Below are positions 7,285 through 15,200 of a stretch of 17,070 bases of DNA, piece after piece; the stretch's first letter is position 1; each line of letters starts with the position of its first letter. The stretch covers positions 1-17,070 of the forward strand of contig JWZX01000789.1 of assembly GCA_001275005.1 (NCBI GenBank), in the 5' to 3' direction. Origin of the DNA: Chrysochromulina tobinii (lineage: Eukaryota; Haptophyta; Prymnesiales; Chrysochromulinaceae). The position numbers and the translations under genes were made by a program. The notes under the pieces were generated by a model. It had not been told where the DNA came from. It ran no database searches and saw nothing but the letters and a program-made list of their open reading frames with translations.

Positions 7285-10260
7285 CACCGTTGAAGAGCGC
7301 CGCATCGAGCGCCGCGCCCTGCAGTTCGCGCACGTTCTGGTCGTACCATATTTGGTCGAGCCACGTCGGTTTCGTCAGACCGATCTCGGCCTGGAGCACC
7401 TTCTCACTCATCTTGAGCGAGCCAACGGCCCAGCCCGACCGGTAGCCGTAGTCCTGTGGGGACAGAGCAAGGGCAGCTCATCAGTGCTCATCAGTGCTCA
7501 TCAGTACTCATCAGTGCTCATCAGTGCTCATCAGTGCTCATCAGTGCTCATCAGTGCGCATCAGTGCGCATCAGTGCTCATCAGTGCTCATCAGTGCTCA
7601 TCAGTGCGCATCAGTGCGCATCAGTGCTCATCAGTGCTCATCAACGCTCATCAGTGCTCATCAGTCGCAATCCCTGGCCAGCAGGGCGAAACGCCCTCGA
7701 TTGCATGCACACCTGGTCGGCAAGGTACACGTCATGAGTCTTCGTAGGCTTGCGTACCTAAGTAGGGAGAGAAGGGTGCCGAGGTGAGCGCTTGCATGCA
7801 AGGTACACGTCATGAGTCTTTGTAGGCTTGCGTACCTAATTAGGGAGAGAAGGGTGCCGAGGTGAGCGCTTGCATGCAAGGTACACGTCATGAGTCTTTG
7901 TAGGCTTGCGTACCTAATTAGGGAGAGAAGGGTGCCGAGGTGAGCGCTTGCAGCAAGGTACACGTCATGAGTCTTCGTGGGCTTGCGTACAAGGGCACGG
8001 TTGGCGCCCGTGCAATCAGATGTCATCAGTGTGCAATCAGAGGTCATCAGTGTGCAATCAGATGTCATCAGTGTGCAATCATATGTCATCAGCGTACAAG
8101 GGCACGGTTGGCGTCCGTGCCAGTGCTCGCGCTCAGCCGCCCTATCCCCGGGGTAGTGGGATCTTCAGAGTCCCAATTCGAGACGGTCATGAAGGTGGGC
8201 TTGGCGATGGAGGCGGGGCTGATGCCCTTCTGCTGCAGCTGGTCCTCATGGAACGTGAGCAGTGATGAGTGCTGCTCACCGAGCGCCCAAGACGACACGT
8301 CAGCTCGCCATCAGTGACCATCAGGGGCACTCAGAGGCACTCAGAGGTCATCAGCTCGCCTGCTCGTCGAGGGCCTTGGCGCCCATCGGGGTGCTCATGT
8401 CGAGCAACGTCACGGGACTGCGTGGGTCGGTATGGAACTGCTTATAATAATCGGCCGAGCTAGTGTAATAAGTCTCGAGGAAGCCCGAGCAGTTGCCGTA
8501 CTGTACCTTGATGCCTGAGTACACGGGCTTCCCGTCGGGGTCGACGCCCACCTGATGCAATTAGGATGCACTCAGGATGCCACCGAAGATGCACTCAGCA
8601 AGGAACTGAGGCCGTCAGTAGGCAATCAGCATGCAATCAGCATGCAATCAGCATGCAATCAGCAAGGAATCCGAGGCCATCAGAGCCAAGCGGAGGCGAT
8701 TGGGGAGCCATTAGAGCCACTGAGAAGCAAACAAAGGCAATCAAAGGCAATCAAAGGCAATCACCGAGCCACTCAAAGCCACTCAGTAGCCATCAACGGC
8801 AATCACCTTGCACTTGAGCGGACCATCGTGGTAGCGACCGGCAAAGGGGGCGGCGAGGGTCATGTCGTTGATGAGGCCCTCCATCAGTCCCAACTTGTTA
8901 GCCCACCACGCATCTTCGTAGTACACATAGACCTTCTGCATCGATCCAACAGTAACGGCCTCCAACACGGCCTGCACCTGTGGGGAAGAGGGGGAGCGCC
9001 GTGATGAGCATGTGCATGCAGGGCCGGGGCATCACCAACACGGCGCGCACCTCGCTCGTGCTGTCTATCACGAGCACGCTGTCTGACACGTTCATGAGCT
9101 TCTCGATGGAGGCGCCGGGCAGGTTGAGCATTACCTAATGAGGGACGCAATCATATTGAGCATCCTCAGCATGCAATCATCTGAAGCGTCTTCAGCATGC
9201 AATCATGGCATGTGGAGCACCTTCGAGGCCGTGAACGTGGCGCCATTACGGAATGAGAGACGTGTCGAGCGGCCAGTACCAGCGACGATCGAGATGAGCT
9301 CATGCCCAAAGTGCACCTGCGTACTCAGCCAGCAATCACGTGCAATCACTCTGCATGCAATCACTCTGCATGCAATCACTCTGCATGCAATCACTCTGCA
9401 TGCAATCACTCTGCATGCAATCACTCTGCATGCAATCGAGATGAGCTCATGCCCAAAGTGCACCTGCGTACTCAGCCAGCAATCATGTGCAATCACTCTG
9501 CATGCAATCACTTTGCATGCAATCAAAGCCATGCTCGAAGCCATGCTCGAAGCGGACCTGCGTGCCTTCTCCAAAGTCTTCGATCTCGCCAAGCATCACC
9601 TCAATCGGCCACGAGAACCTAATGACGCAAATCATCAAAGGCAAGTCATAGGCCAGCAGAGGCCCGCAGAGACCAGAATGGGGACAGCACAGGACATCAG
9701 AGGCCAGCAGAGGACAGCATATGCACGTACCCGAAATTGTTGCCGTACGTATCCTTGATGACGTAGCAGTTGCCGCTGCCCTCGCAGCCGCCGGCGCACT
9801 GCCAGTCGTAGCAAGCGGTAGGCAGCCTGAGCGCGTCCCAGACGAGCTGCGCGGGCAGCAGGTCCGTCTCGATGAAGCGGTAGCCGCCCGCGTCGAGCGC
9901 CAGGTCCGGCGCCGGCGGAAGGCCGCGGATCGAGAAGATGCGGCCGCCCACCCGGCCGTTGGCCTCGAAGACGCAGACGTTGGATGGATCGACGGTGTCA
10001 GTGTCGATGGACATGCGCCACGCGAAGTAGGCGCCGCCCCAACCTGCGCCAACCACCGCCAGATCGCAGTGCTTCGGCTCGTCGCGCAGGAGCGACGGGT
10101 TCCGGCGCTGCTCCAGAGCCGCATCCGAGATCATCTCGCCGAGCTCCGGGCGCCATTTAGCCTGAAAGCGCCACGCCGACGCCGACGAGTTGGGGAGCGA
10201 GGGCAGCATACTCTCCACAATCGTCGGCGCGGCCTGGGACAGCAACGTCAGCGACAGCAT
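7241..10260 (-). CDS. FAD-dependent amine oxidase (flavin monoamine/L-amino-acid oxidase superfamily), nine exons, 521 aa
   Basis: Exons: 10260-9731, 9618-9558, 9316-9221, 9134-9051, 8977-8807, 8551-8360, 8271-8098, 7757-7713, 7453-7241. All join in frame. The Rossmann signature is CDLAVVGAGWGGAYFAWR (GxGxxG at 71-76), with the ribose-binding acid in VCVFEANGRVGGRI (Glu99) and LDAGGYRF at 122-129. Exon 3/4 give TASKVMLNLP, the amine oxidase 'KVI-A-P' strand. The last exons give VYLADQDYGYRSGWAVGSLKMSEKVL, the C-terminal FAD-contact region (Gly-Trp-x-x-Gly-Ser-Leu). Such enzymes oxidise amines or amino acids to imines, releasing H2O2. The substrate cannot be told. Residues 1-20 are weakly hydrophobic and may target the protein. 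The ATG at 10260 is chosen because the upstream frame runs into the divergent Thf1 gene. One intron (8359-8272) uses a GC donor. Family length (about 450-600 aa) fits. Confidence 0.88.
7475..7664 (-). repeat. 10-bp tandem array in oxidase intron 8
   Basis: About 19 copies of GTGCTCATCA with GTGCGCATCA and GTACTCATCA variants; TGATGAGCAC on the transcribed strand. It fills most of the 259-nt intron between exons 8 and 9. Confidence 0.95.
7713..7975 (-). repeat. 78-bp tandem exon-plus-introner units
   Basis: Starts at 7722, 7800, 7878 and 7955. Each unit holds the exon 8 sequence (VRKPTKTHDVYLA) followed by CTTGCATGCAAGCGCTCACC and CTCTCCCTAATTAG. Only the last copy on the coding strand (7757-7713) continues to a donor (GACCAG|GTGTGC) and joins exon 9. 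The other copies lie in the 340-nt intron 7. Core copies are at 7781-7800, 7859-7878 and 7937-7954 (one with two bases lost). Confidence 0.9.
8005..8120 (-). repeat. Duplicated exon 7 end with 20-bp tandem units
   Basis: GCCAACCGTGCCCTTGTACG (coding strand) occurs at the exon 7 end (about 8093-8112) and again near 7988-8007. Between the copies are four TGATTGCACACTGATGACAT-type units. Confidence 0.85.
8272..8359 (-). other. Oxidase intron 6, 88 nt, apparent GC-AG
   Basis: Exon 6 ends GACGAGCAG|GCGAGCTGATG and the intron ends CTCGGTGAGCAG before HSSLLTFHED. No GT is available that keeps both exons in frame. GAGCAG is found at both ends, again a duplication. Confidence 0.6.
8552..8806 (-). repeat. 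Oxidase intron 5 with GCATGCAATCA and AAAGGCAATC repeats
   Basis: Plus-strand words AGCATGCAATC (x3 near 8628-8660), CAAAGGCAATC (x3 near 8731-8760) and GCCACTCA repeat. The intron start (VIAVDG in frame) echoes the next exon (VGVDPDG). Confidence 0.75.
8978..9051 (-). mobile_element. Introner-like intron, 73 nt (oxidase intron 4)
   Basis: The core GTGATGAGCATGTGCATGCA lies at 9001-9020 (plus). The coding strand ends CTCTTCCCCACAG. The flanks CCAACACGGCCTGCACCT (8962-8979) and CCAACACGGCGCGCACCT (9035-9052) match 16/18 with an offset of 73, the intron length. Confidence 0.85.
9135..9220 (-). other. Oxidase intron 3, 86 nt
   Basis: GT-AG, phase 0, with two GATTGCATGCTGA repeats. It begins GTGCTCCACATGCC and the next exon begins GTAATGCTCAACCTGCC, an evident echo. 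Confidence 0.8.
9288..9485 (-). repeat. 51-bp exact duplication of exon 3 start with 15-bp in-frame array
   Basis: 9288-9338 and 9435-9485 are identical (offset 147 = 49 codons). Between them are six TGCAATCACTCTGCA units. The upstream copy has the same acceptor (GAGTACGCAG|GTGCAC). The whole stretch is open in the coding frame, so use of the distal acceptor would insert a (CRVIA)n peptide instead of truncating the protein. Confidence 0.9.
9619..9730 (-). repeat. Oxidase intron 1 with GGCCAGCAGAGG-type repeats
   Basis: Phase 2, donor GTACGTGC, acceptor GCGTCATTAG. The transcribed strand repeats CTCTGCTGGCCT and CTGTGCTGTCC. Confidence 0.75.
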
Positions 10261-10474
10261 CTTCTTGGCTGCTGTACCCCCTGGCCCGACGGTCGGAGCA
10301 GTCCAGTCCAGTCGCGAAACTTCCGACGGCCCCGAGATTCCACGGAACCCGGGTCGTGTTCGTGGATGAACTTTCACTTTTGGGGGCCATGTTGACTTTT
10401 CCGGAAGTTTCGTGTCCCCAACGCGCGCCCCGCCAGATGCCTTCTCCGAAGCGGAAGCAATCCGAGTGCGTATA
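10261..10474. promoter_or_regulatory. Divergent 5' region between amine oxidase and Thf1
   Basis: 214 bases between the oxidase ATG (10260, minus) and the Thf1 ATG (10475, plus). It includes TTTCACTTTTGGGGGCC, and GTATAATG overlapping the Thf1 start. Shared regulation is possible but unproven. Confidence 0.45.
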
Positions 10475-12069
10475 ATGTCGCTGCGCCTCCTCCTCGCGCT
10501 GGGCTGCCTGCTGCCGGCGGCCTCGTTTCGCGCATCTGGGACGGTGGGCAGTGCATCGACCGCGCAGCGCGCGCGGCCGGCGGTGTGCGGCGTTGCTAAC
10601 GTGCCGAAGACGGTCGGCGAGGCCCGGACGGGCTTCAACAAAGCCTACGGCCGCCCGGTGGATGGCGTGCAGCAGGGCTTCGTGAACGAGATGCTCACCG
10701 GCTGCCAGCTCGCGCTCATCTCGCCGGGCTACGCCCCCTCGCGCGTCTTCTCGCTAGGCTTCGAGTCGCTCTGCACCGCCTTCCTCGCCAACTCTGGTGA
10801 AGGCCCCAAGATCCACGACGCGCTGCTCGCTGGGCTGGGCATGGATGCGAAGAAGCTGGTGTCCGAGGCGGAGGCGCTCAAGGCGGCGGCTGCGGGCATG
10901 TCCGAGGCGGTGCGTGCGCACCGCTGCGCGCGCCTTCCCTCGTCGCTCCTTCCCTCGGTCGCCATCTCCGTTGCCTCCACTGCCTCTGCCGTCTGCTGCC
11001 TCCACCGCCTCGGCCGCCTCGGCCGCCTCCACTGCCTCCGCCACCTCCGCCACCCCCGCTGCCTCGGCGGCTCCCTCGCCACTTCTGCTCGTGTTTGCCT
11101 CCGTGATTGCCTCCCTAATATGGTGAGACCGACGTTCGATCCTCACTGCATCGTCCGCTGCTCTCGTCCGTTACTGGCTGCAGGAGCTGCTGGCGTCGCC
11201 CGACCTGAAGGCGATCGCGAGCAAGCCCGGCTACAAGTATTCTTACCCGCTGGGCGCTGGGCTACTCGCGTTGATGGCCCTCGTCGGCAGCGAGCCGTCA
11301 AAGGAGGTGTGTGATTGCCTCCGTGAATGCCTCTCTGATGGCCGCGCTAATGGCCTCGCTGATGGCCTCGCTGATGGCCTCGCTGATGGCCGCGCTGATT
11401 GCCGCGCTGGTGGCCTCGCTGATGGAGGCTGCTATCAGCGCACCCCGTGTCACCCTTACCATATTAGGCATCACCTCACCCCGTGTCGCCTCGGCATGAC
11501 GAACCTTGCAATGACGAACCTCGCAATGACGAACCTCGCAATGACGAACCTTGCAATGACGAACCTCGCAATGACGAACCTTGCAATGACGAACCTCGCA
11601 CTGACGAACCTCGCAGGTGATCGAGCGATGGTGCACGGCCCTCGGCCTGCCGGCGTCCCGGCTGACGAAGGATTGGGAGTTTTATGAGGACGCATCTCGG
11701 AAGCTCGTGGAGGTGCGCCAGATGACATCTCGCTTGATTGCCTCTTGCTTGCCTCTGGATTGGGAATTTCACCGAGGACGCATCTCGGAAGGTCGTGGAG
11801 CTGCGCCAGATGACCTCTCGGGAGATGATGGCGGAGATGGCCCACTGATGGACACTGATGGACACTCAACACTTCTGATGACCTCTGATGACCTCTGATA
11901 CCTCTCGCGGCCTCTGGTGGCCTTCCTCCTGTGGCAGGTGCGTCAGATGATGGCGGAGATGAAGGCGGCGGGTAAGCGTAAGGAGGCGGCGAAGCTCAAG
12001 GAGGAGGCGGAGAAGGCGATGAAGGAGGCCGACGAGGCCGAAGCGAAAGAGAAGGCGGCCAACAAGTAA
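10475..12069 (+). CDS. THF1: Thylakoid formation protein Thf1/Psb29, plastid-targeted, four exons, 261 aa
   Basis: Exons 10475-10909, 11184-11306, 11617-11712, 11938-12069, all phase 0. Residues 1-18 are a signal peptide ending LLPAASF, the Ala-Ser-Phe type cleavage motif of bipartite import into complex plastids. A Ser/Ala/Arg-rich transit part follows. The Thf1 domain begins KTVGEARTGFNKAYGRPVDG (45-64), matching the family's 'T-x-x-AF-xAY-RPI' start, then SRVFSLGFESLCTAF (89-103). Exon 2 gives YKYSYPLGAGLLALMALVG. Exon 3 gives VIERWCTALGLPASRLTKDWEFYEDASRKLVE, split here for clarity as VIERWCTALGLPASR and LTKDWEFYEDASRKLVE. Exon 4 is a Lys/Glu coiled-coil tail. Thf1/Psb29 supports thylakoid biogenesis and photosystem II repair, with FtsH protease. 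Length is typical (about 240-300 aa). The call rests on order and pattern of motifs recalled from the family. Confidence 0.9.
10910..11183 (+). other. Thf1 intron 1, 274 nt
   Basis: Donor GTGCGTGCG, acceptor GGCTGCAG. It contains a run of CTGCCTCCACCGCCTCGG-type repeats (10970-11075) and TGATTGCCTCC. No echo of the next exon is visible, unlike most introns here. Confidence 0.85.
11325..11430 (+). repeat. 12-bp CTGATGGCCTCG tandem array in Thf1 intron 2
   Basis: About eight units with CGCG and ATTG variants. They read CTGATGGCC in the transcribed orientation, like the repeats in the minus-strand genes. Confidence 0.9.
11496..11616 (+). repeat. 15-bp ATGACGAACCTCGCA array ending in the splice acceptor
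   Basis: Eight perfect-length units (11496-11615) alternate CTTGCA and CTCGCA. The last unit plus G gives CCTCGCAG, the acceptor of intron 2. Earlier units end in GCAA and are not acceptors. Confidence 0.95.
11671..11820 (+). repeat. Partial duplication of Thf1 exon 3 in the following intron
   Basis: 11671-11733 (DWEFYEDASRKLVE plus the intron start) recurs diverged at 11758-11820, offset 87. A third trace, GTGCGTCAGATGATGGCGGAG, is the true exon 4 start at 11938. The intermediate copy includes GAGATGATGGCGGAGATGG. Confidence 0.85.
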
Positions 12070-12663
12070 ACAAGCGTAAACAAGCGAAGGAGAACTTGTG
12101 TTGATGTGGGGGGGAGCCAAACGTAACGATGGCTAGAACGGTGGAGAACTGGGTGCGAGTACTGCCTCGCCATGTACCTTGAGTCATACCGCCGTCCGCG
12201 GGTCGGTTTTTGAGCGCACTGTTGGCGCGGGGCCGGCGCCAGGGGGAGCGCGACGCCGCAGGGAGCCGAGCGGAGTGCCCCGGCCACACGACAGGTTCGA
12301 CACCGCACCGGCTGACCTGAACGCTGAAGCTCACACAGGGCGCGACACAGCCGCGGTTTGAAACATTGAATACTTCAAAATTGAAACTGAGGCCTCCCTG
12401 CCCATCGGTCCCGGGACACTCCCCTTCTCGGCCCCTTCCCGGCCCCTCCCGGCGCCCAGGCTGGCTAATCCCCTGGCTCAGCGCTCACAGCCGGAGGGAT
12501 GCCGGTGAGGCGGTGTTAAGGCGCAGGGTGTTTTTGAACCGATACGCATGGCGTGGGTGTGGGCGCGCGCCGGGCTAGGTGACGTTTCATCGTAGGGCGG
12601 CGCACCGTTCAAATACTGAGCAATTGAAAAGTACAGTACCGGTACACAGTACTAATTACGATA
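12070..12663. other. Region between Thf1 and SGNH hydrolase genes
   Basis: No gene supported. The first part is the likely Thf1 3' UTR (repeated AACAAGCG after the stop). 12361-12400 and 12600-12663 are AT-richer. An in-frame TGA at 12625 limits the SGNH start to 12664. Inverted words GTACAGTACCGGTACACAGTAC (shown in two parts: GTACAGTACC, GGTACACAGTAC) lie at 12631-12652, close to the start. Confidence 0.45.
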
Positions 12664-14297
12664 ATGTATCATAGACCCGTAACACGCTTTCCAGCGTACA
12701 TGGCACCGCACAGCCAAAGCCCGCTCGGCTCGCACCAACAGGCCTTGGATTTCTTCGGCCTGAAACACTCGGTGATCGATGCACACAATCCGCTCCCTAA
12801 CGTGGTGATGGATGCCGCGCACGCGGTACATGCTGGCTGGGCGCTGTCGCGGCTGGCGCCGGTGCTCACAAAGCTGAATGGCAGCAGCGCGGACTGCTGC
12901 CTGCACATCATGACCCTTGGCGGCAGCGTCATGTGTGGCGTAGGGCACCCGACCGGTTGGCAGCAGATCAAGGCCTTTAACTCGCCGTGGTTTCCATCCA
13001 AGTGGAAGAGAAGTTTTGATTCTATCTCTCCCGGCATCAACCACACATGGGCAAACGCTTTGGTCGAGTACCTCGACTCGCGCAGCAGCTCGTGCTGCCC
13101 AGCGGGCCACCGACTCAGAAATATGTGCCAGGCAGGTGTTGCTACGAGTTTCTATGTGCAGACCTTTGAGGCGCGCGTGCTGCGCGCGTTCCGCGAGGAT
13201 CCCGCCGACCTGGTGATCGTGGATATTGCGACCAACGACGTAACGCCGTTTTTTTATCCGTTTCAAGAGGCGGACATGTCGATTCTGTGGCCAACCGCCT
13301 TGACACGGAGGCTTTGATACGCAAACTGCTGCTGCTCTCGCCCACGGCGCCCGCTATAATGTACGCTGAATCGGCTTGGTTCGACCCGAACCGGTTTCCA
13401 GGACGGAAGTGGGGAGGATGGCCGGATCACAAGAGCGTGCTCGAGCATTACGGCATTCCAACGACATTTTGGACGCACGCGCTCGCGCAAAACCCACACC
13501 GTCCAGCCAACGTTTCTCGGCTTGAGGTGATCGCGGATGCTTTGCACCCGTCGCGCCGCGGCCACGAGGTGTGCGCATACTTTTTGGTGGAACTCATGCT
13601 GGCAGAACGAAAGCGGCTTGAGCAGCTGCCAGCTGCCGAGCGCGCGCAACTCGCGGTGCAAGCAGCAACGTTGCCGACCACATACGCTCAGAAGGTGGGC
13701 GGCACGAGCCTTTTCGAGAAGCTTCTCGATATCCTCGAGCCGCCTCTCACCCATGTCGACTTCACGGACAACAAATGCTGGATGGATTCCAGGTGTAGCC
13801 TTACATGGCGGCGCCTCTTTCCAAGGCTGTTGGACAGTGCAAAAGGAGAAGCGACACCTGCTGCGGAGCCTCGTTGGGAGTGGACGATGCTCCGCAAGTC
13901 TGCTCAAGGGCGCTACGAAGAGACAGCGTGGCACAATGCTCCTAGGCTTGCCCAAGCGGCTGACAAGTGGGGCTTCATGGCGCGGGTGACGGGAGCGACC
14001 TTCGCCACGCAACTCAACATTTCGCGCGTCCTCCGTGTGGGTTATCTACGCAGCTATAGTGGTGATGCGAACGTGAGCGTGCGCATGGAGTGCGATGGGC
14101 ACGAGGCACAGCTGTTTACCCTCTCCCGTCGTTGGGAGGTCAACGCCTCGATCTATGCGAGCGAGACATTACGCCTCGTGAAGGAGGAGGCAGGAGCAGG
14201 AGCAGCGCCTGCACATCCGAATATTTGGAGCGTTACCTTTACGCTGCTGCCTGGCGCCTCCTCAAGCTTTACCCTGTACAGCCTCACGTCGGCCTAG
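12664..14297 (+). CDS. SGNH/GDSL-type hydrolase-like protein, single frame break near 13249-13315
   Basis: The frame from the ATG at 12664 codes to 13317; the continuing homologous frame runs to the stop at 14297. The join would give about 540 aa. Part 1 has LHIMTLGGSVMCGVGH (Gly-Gly-Ser, Ser88 in the block I nucleophile place) and DLVIVDIATNDV (Asn191, block III). Part 2 has DALHPSRRGHEV near 13535, the block V Asp-x-x-His. All SGNH catalytic parts are thus present but in two frames. The C-terminal about 150 residues contain WGFMARVTGATF and RVGYLRSYSGDANVSV, a beta-rich module often following such algal/plant hydrolases. Likely an esterase acting on glycans or lipids; substrate unknown. The break may be a sequencing indel in the T7 run (13249-13255), a real mutation, or less likely a very short intron. 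No clear signal peptide at this start; an in-frame stop lies just upstream. Confidence 0.75.
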
Positions 14298-15200
14298 CTT
14301 TATATGATAAAATTGGAGTAAAAGGTTACTATTGCTTGGGCTTGGGCTTGGCTGCTTGGCACTCAGTTCAAAAATGTAAAATCAGCAGAGCGGTCCATTC
14401 TCAGCGATATGGCAGGTGCTAGACCTGACCTTAGAACCACTCTGGGGACAGTGTGTGAAATCCAGTTTGTGTATGGCGCCGCGGTACCCGCGACCGTAGC
14501 TACGGTAGGGCGCGGACTAGACCGCCCGGCAGCGCACGCGGAGCGGACTAGGCCGCGGGCAGCGCGGCCGCGGAGGGGCACGCCCGGAGCGCACAGTGAC
14601 CGGACACCGCGGCACCGAGAGCCGCGAGCTCCCCTGACTCTGGTCTCTGCCCGAGGAGACGCTCCGAGTCAATATGCTCCGAGTCCGACCGCCGGCACGC
14701 GACGCGCGCGTAACTCGCGCAAAAAAGCAGCAAGGCAGTTTGGAGTTTCGCCCGGCCCTCGCCCGACCGCGGGGCGCCCGCGCGCGGCGGCCCCGCCCCC
14801 GGCGCAAGCGGCCAAATTGGCTATTTATTGCTCGCCGCACGGGTCACGAACATAATGTCGTGTATTTACAGCATGAAGCAAGGTCAGAAGCATGGCATGA
14901 AATTACCATGTGCCATGCAGTCACACTCCGACTCCGGACTCGCGCTACAATGAGTAAAGACTCGCGTGGGAGTGCGTATAGGGGGCGAAGGGGCGGCGGC
15001 CACCTAGGAGCGGCCGGCACTCTGTGAACAGCTGTCTGTGAAGTGTAAAGATGTGCTCACTGTGGGCGGAACCCACGGTCAGCCCACGGAGCACGGGCGG
15101 CGCCGCGACGGGCACGCAGCCCAGGCCCGGCGGCGTCCACTGAGCGCTGGCGCCGTAACGGGCACTCTCGTGTGCACCGTGTGGCGCCGTCATGGGCACT
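14298..15200. other. Intergenic region after SGNH gene
   Basis: No gene I can support. 14500-14580 has related GCGGACTAG-CCGC blocks (CGCGGACTAGACCGCCCGGC, GAGCGGACTAGGCCGCGGGC). A 14-base palindrome ACCGTAGCTACGGT lies near 14493-14506. GC-rich frames at 14517-14840 lack domain-like sequence. The part from about 15000 to 15200 is probably the 3' UTR of the minus-strand gene. Confidence 0.45.

Noticed and set aside
7475-7664. Regular short repeats resembling a CRISPR array
   Set aside because: Units are 10 bp and contiguous with no unique spacers; they lie in a spliced intron of a eukaryotic gene.
7661-8089. Minus-strand open frame of 142 aa with repeated ASAHLGTLLSL
   Set aside because: It reads through tandem exon/introner units and splice acceptors; the repeats come from intron sequence.
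9721-10395. Long plus-strand open frame (224 aa)
   Set aside because: Antisense to the FAD-binding exon of the amine oxidase, which has clear motifs.
13263-14012. Long minus-strand open frame (249 aa)
   Set aside because: Antisense to the SGNH hydrolase; no motif of its own.
14500-14580. GC-rich related blocks as a possible tRNA or hairpin gene
   Set aside because: No cloverleaf, T-loop or anticodon arrangement could be drawn.
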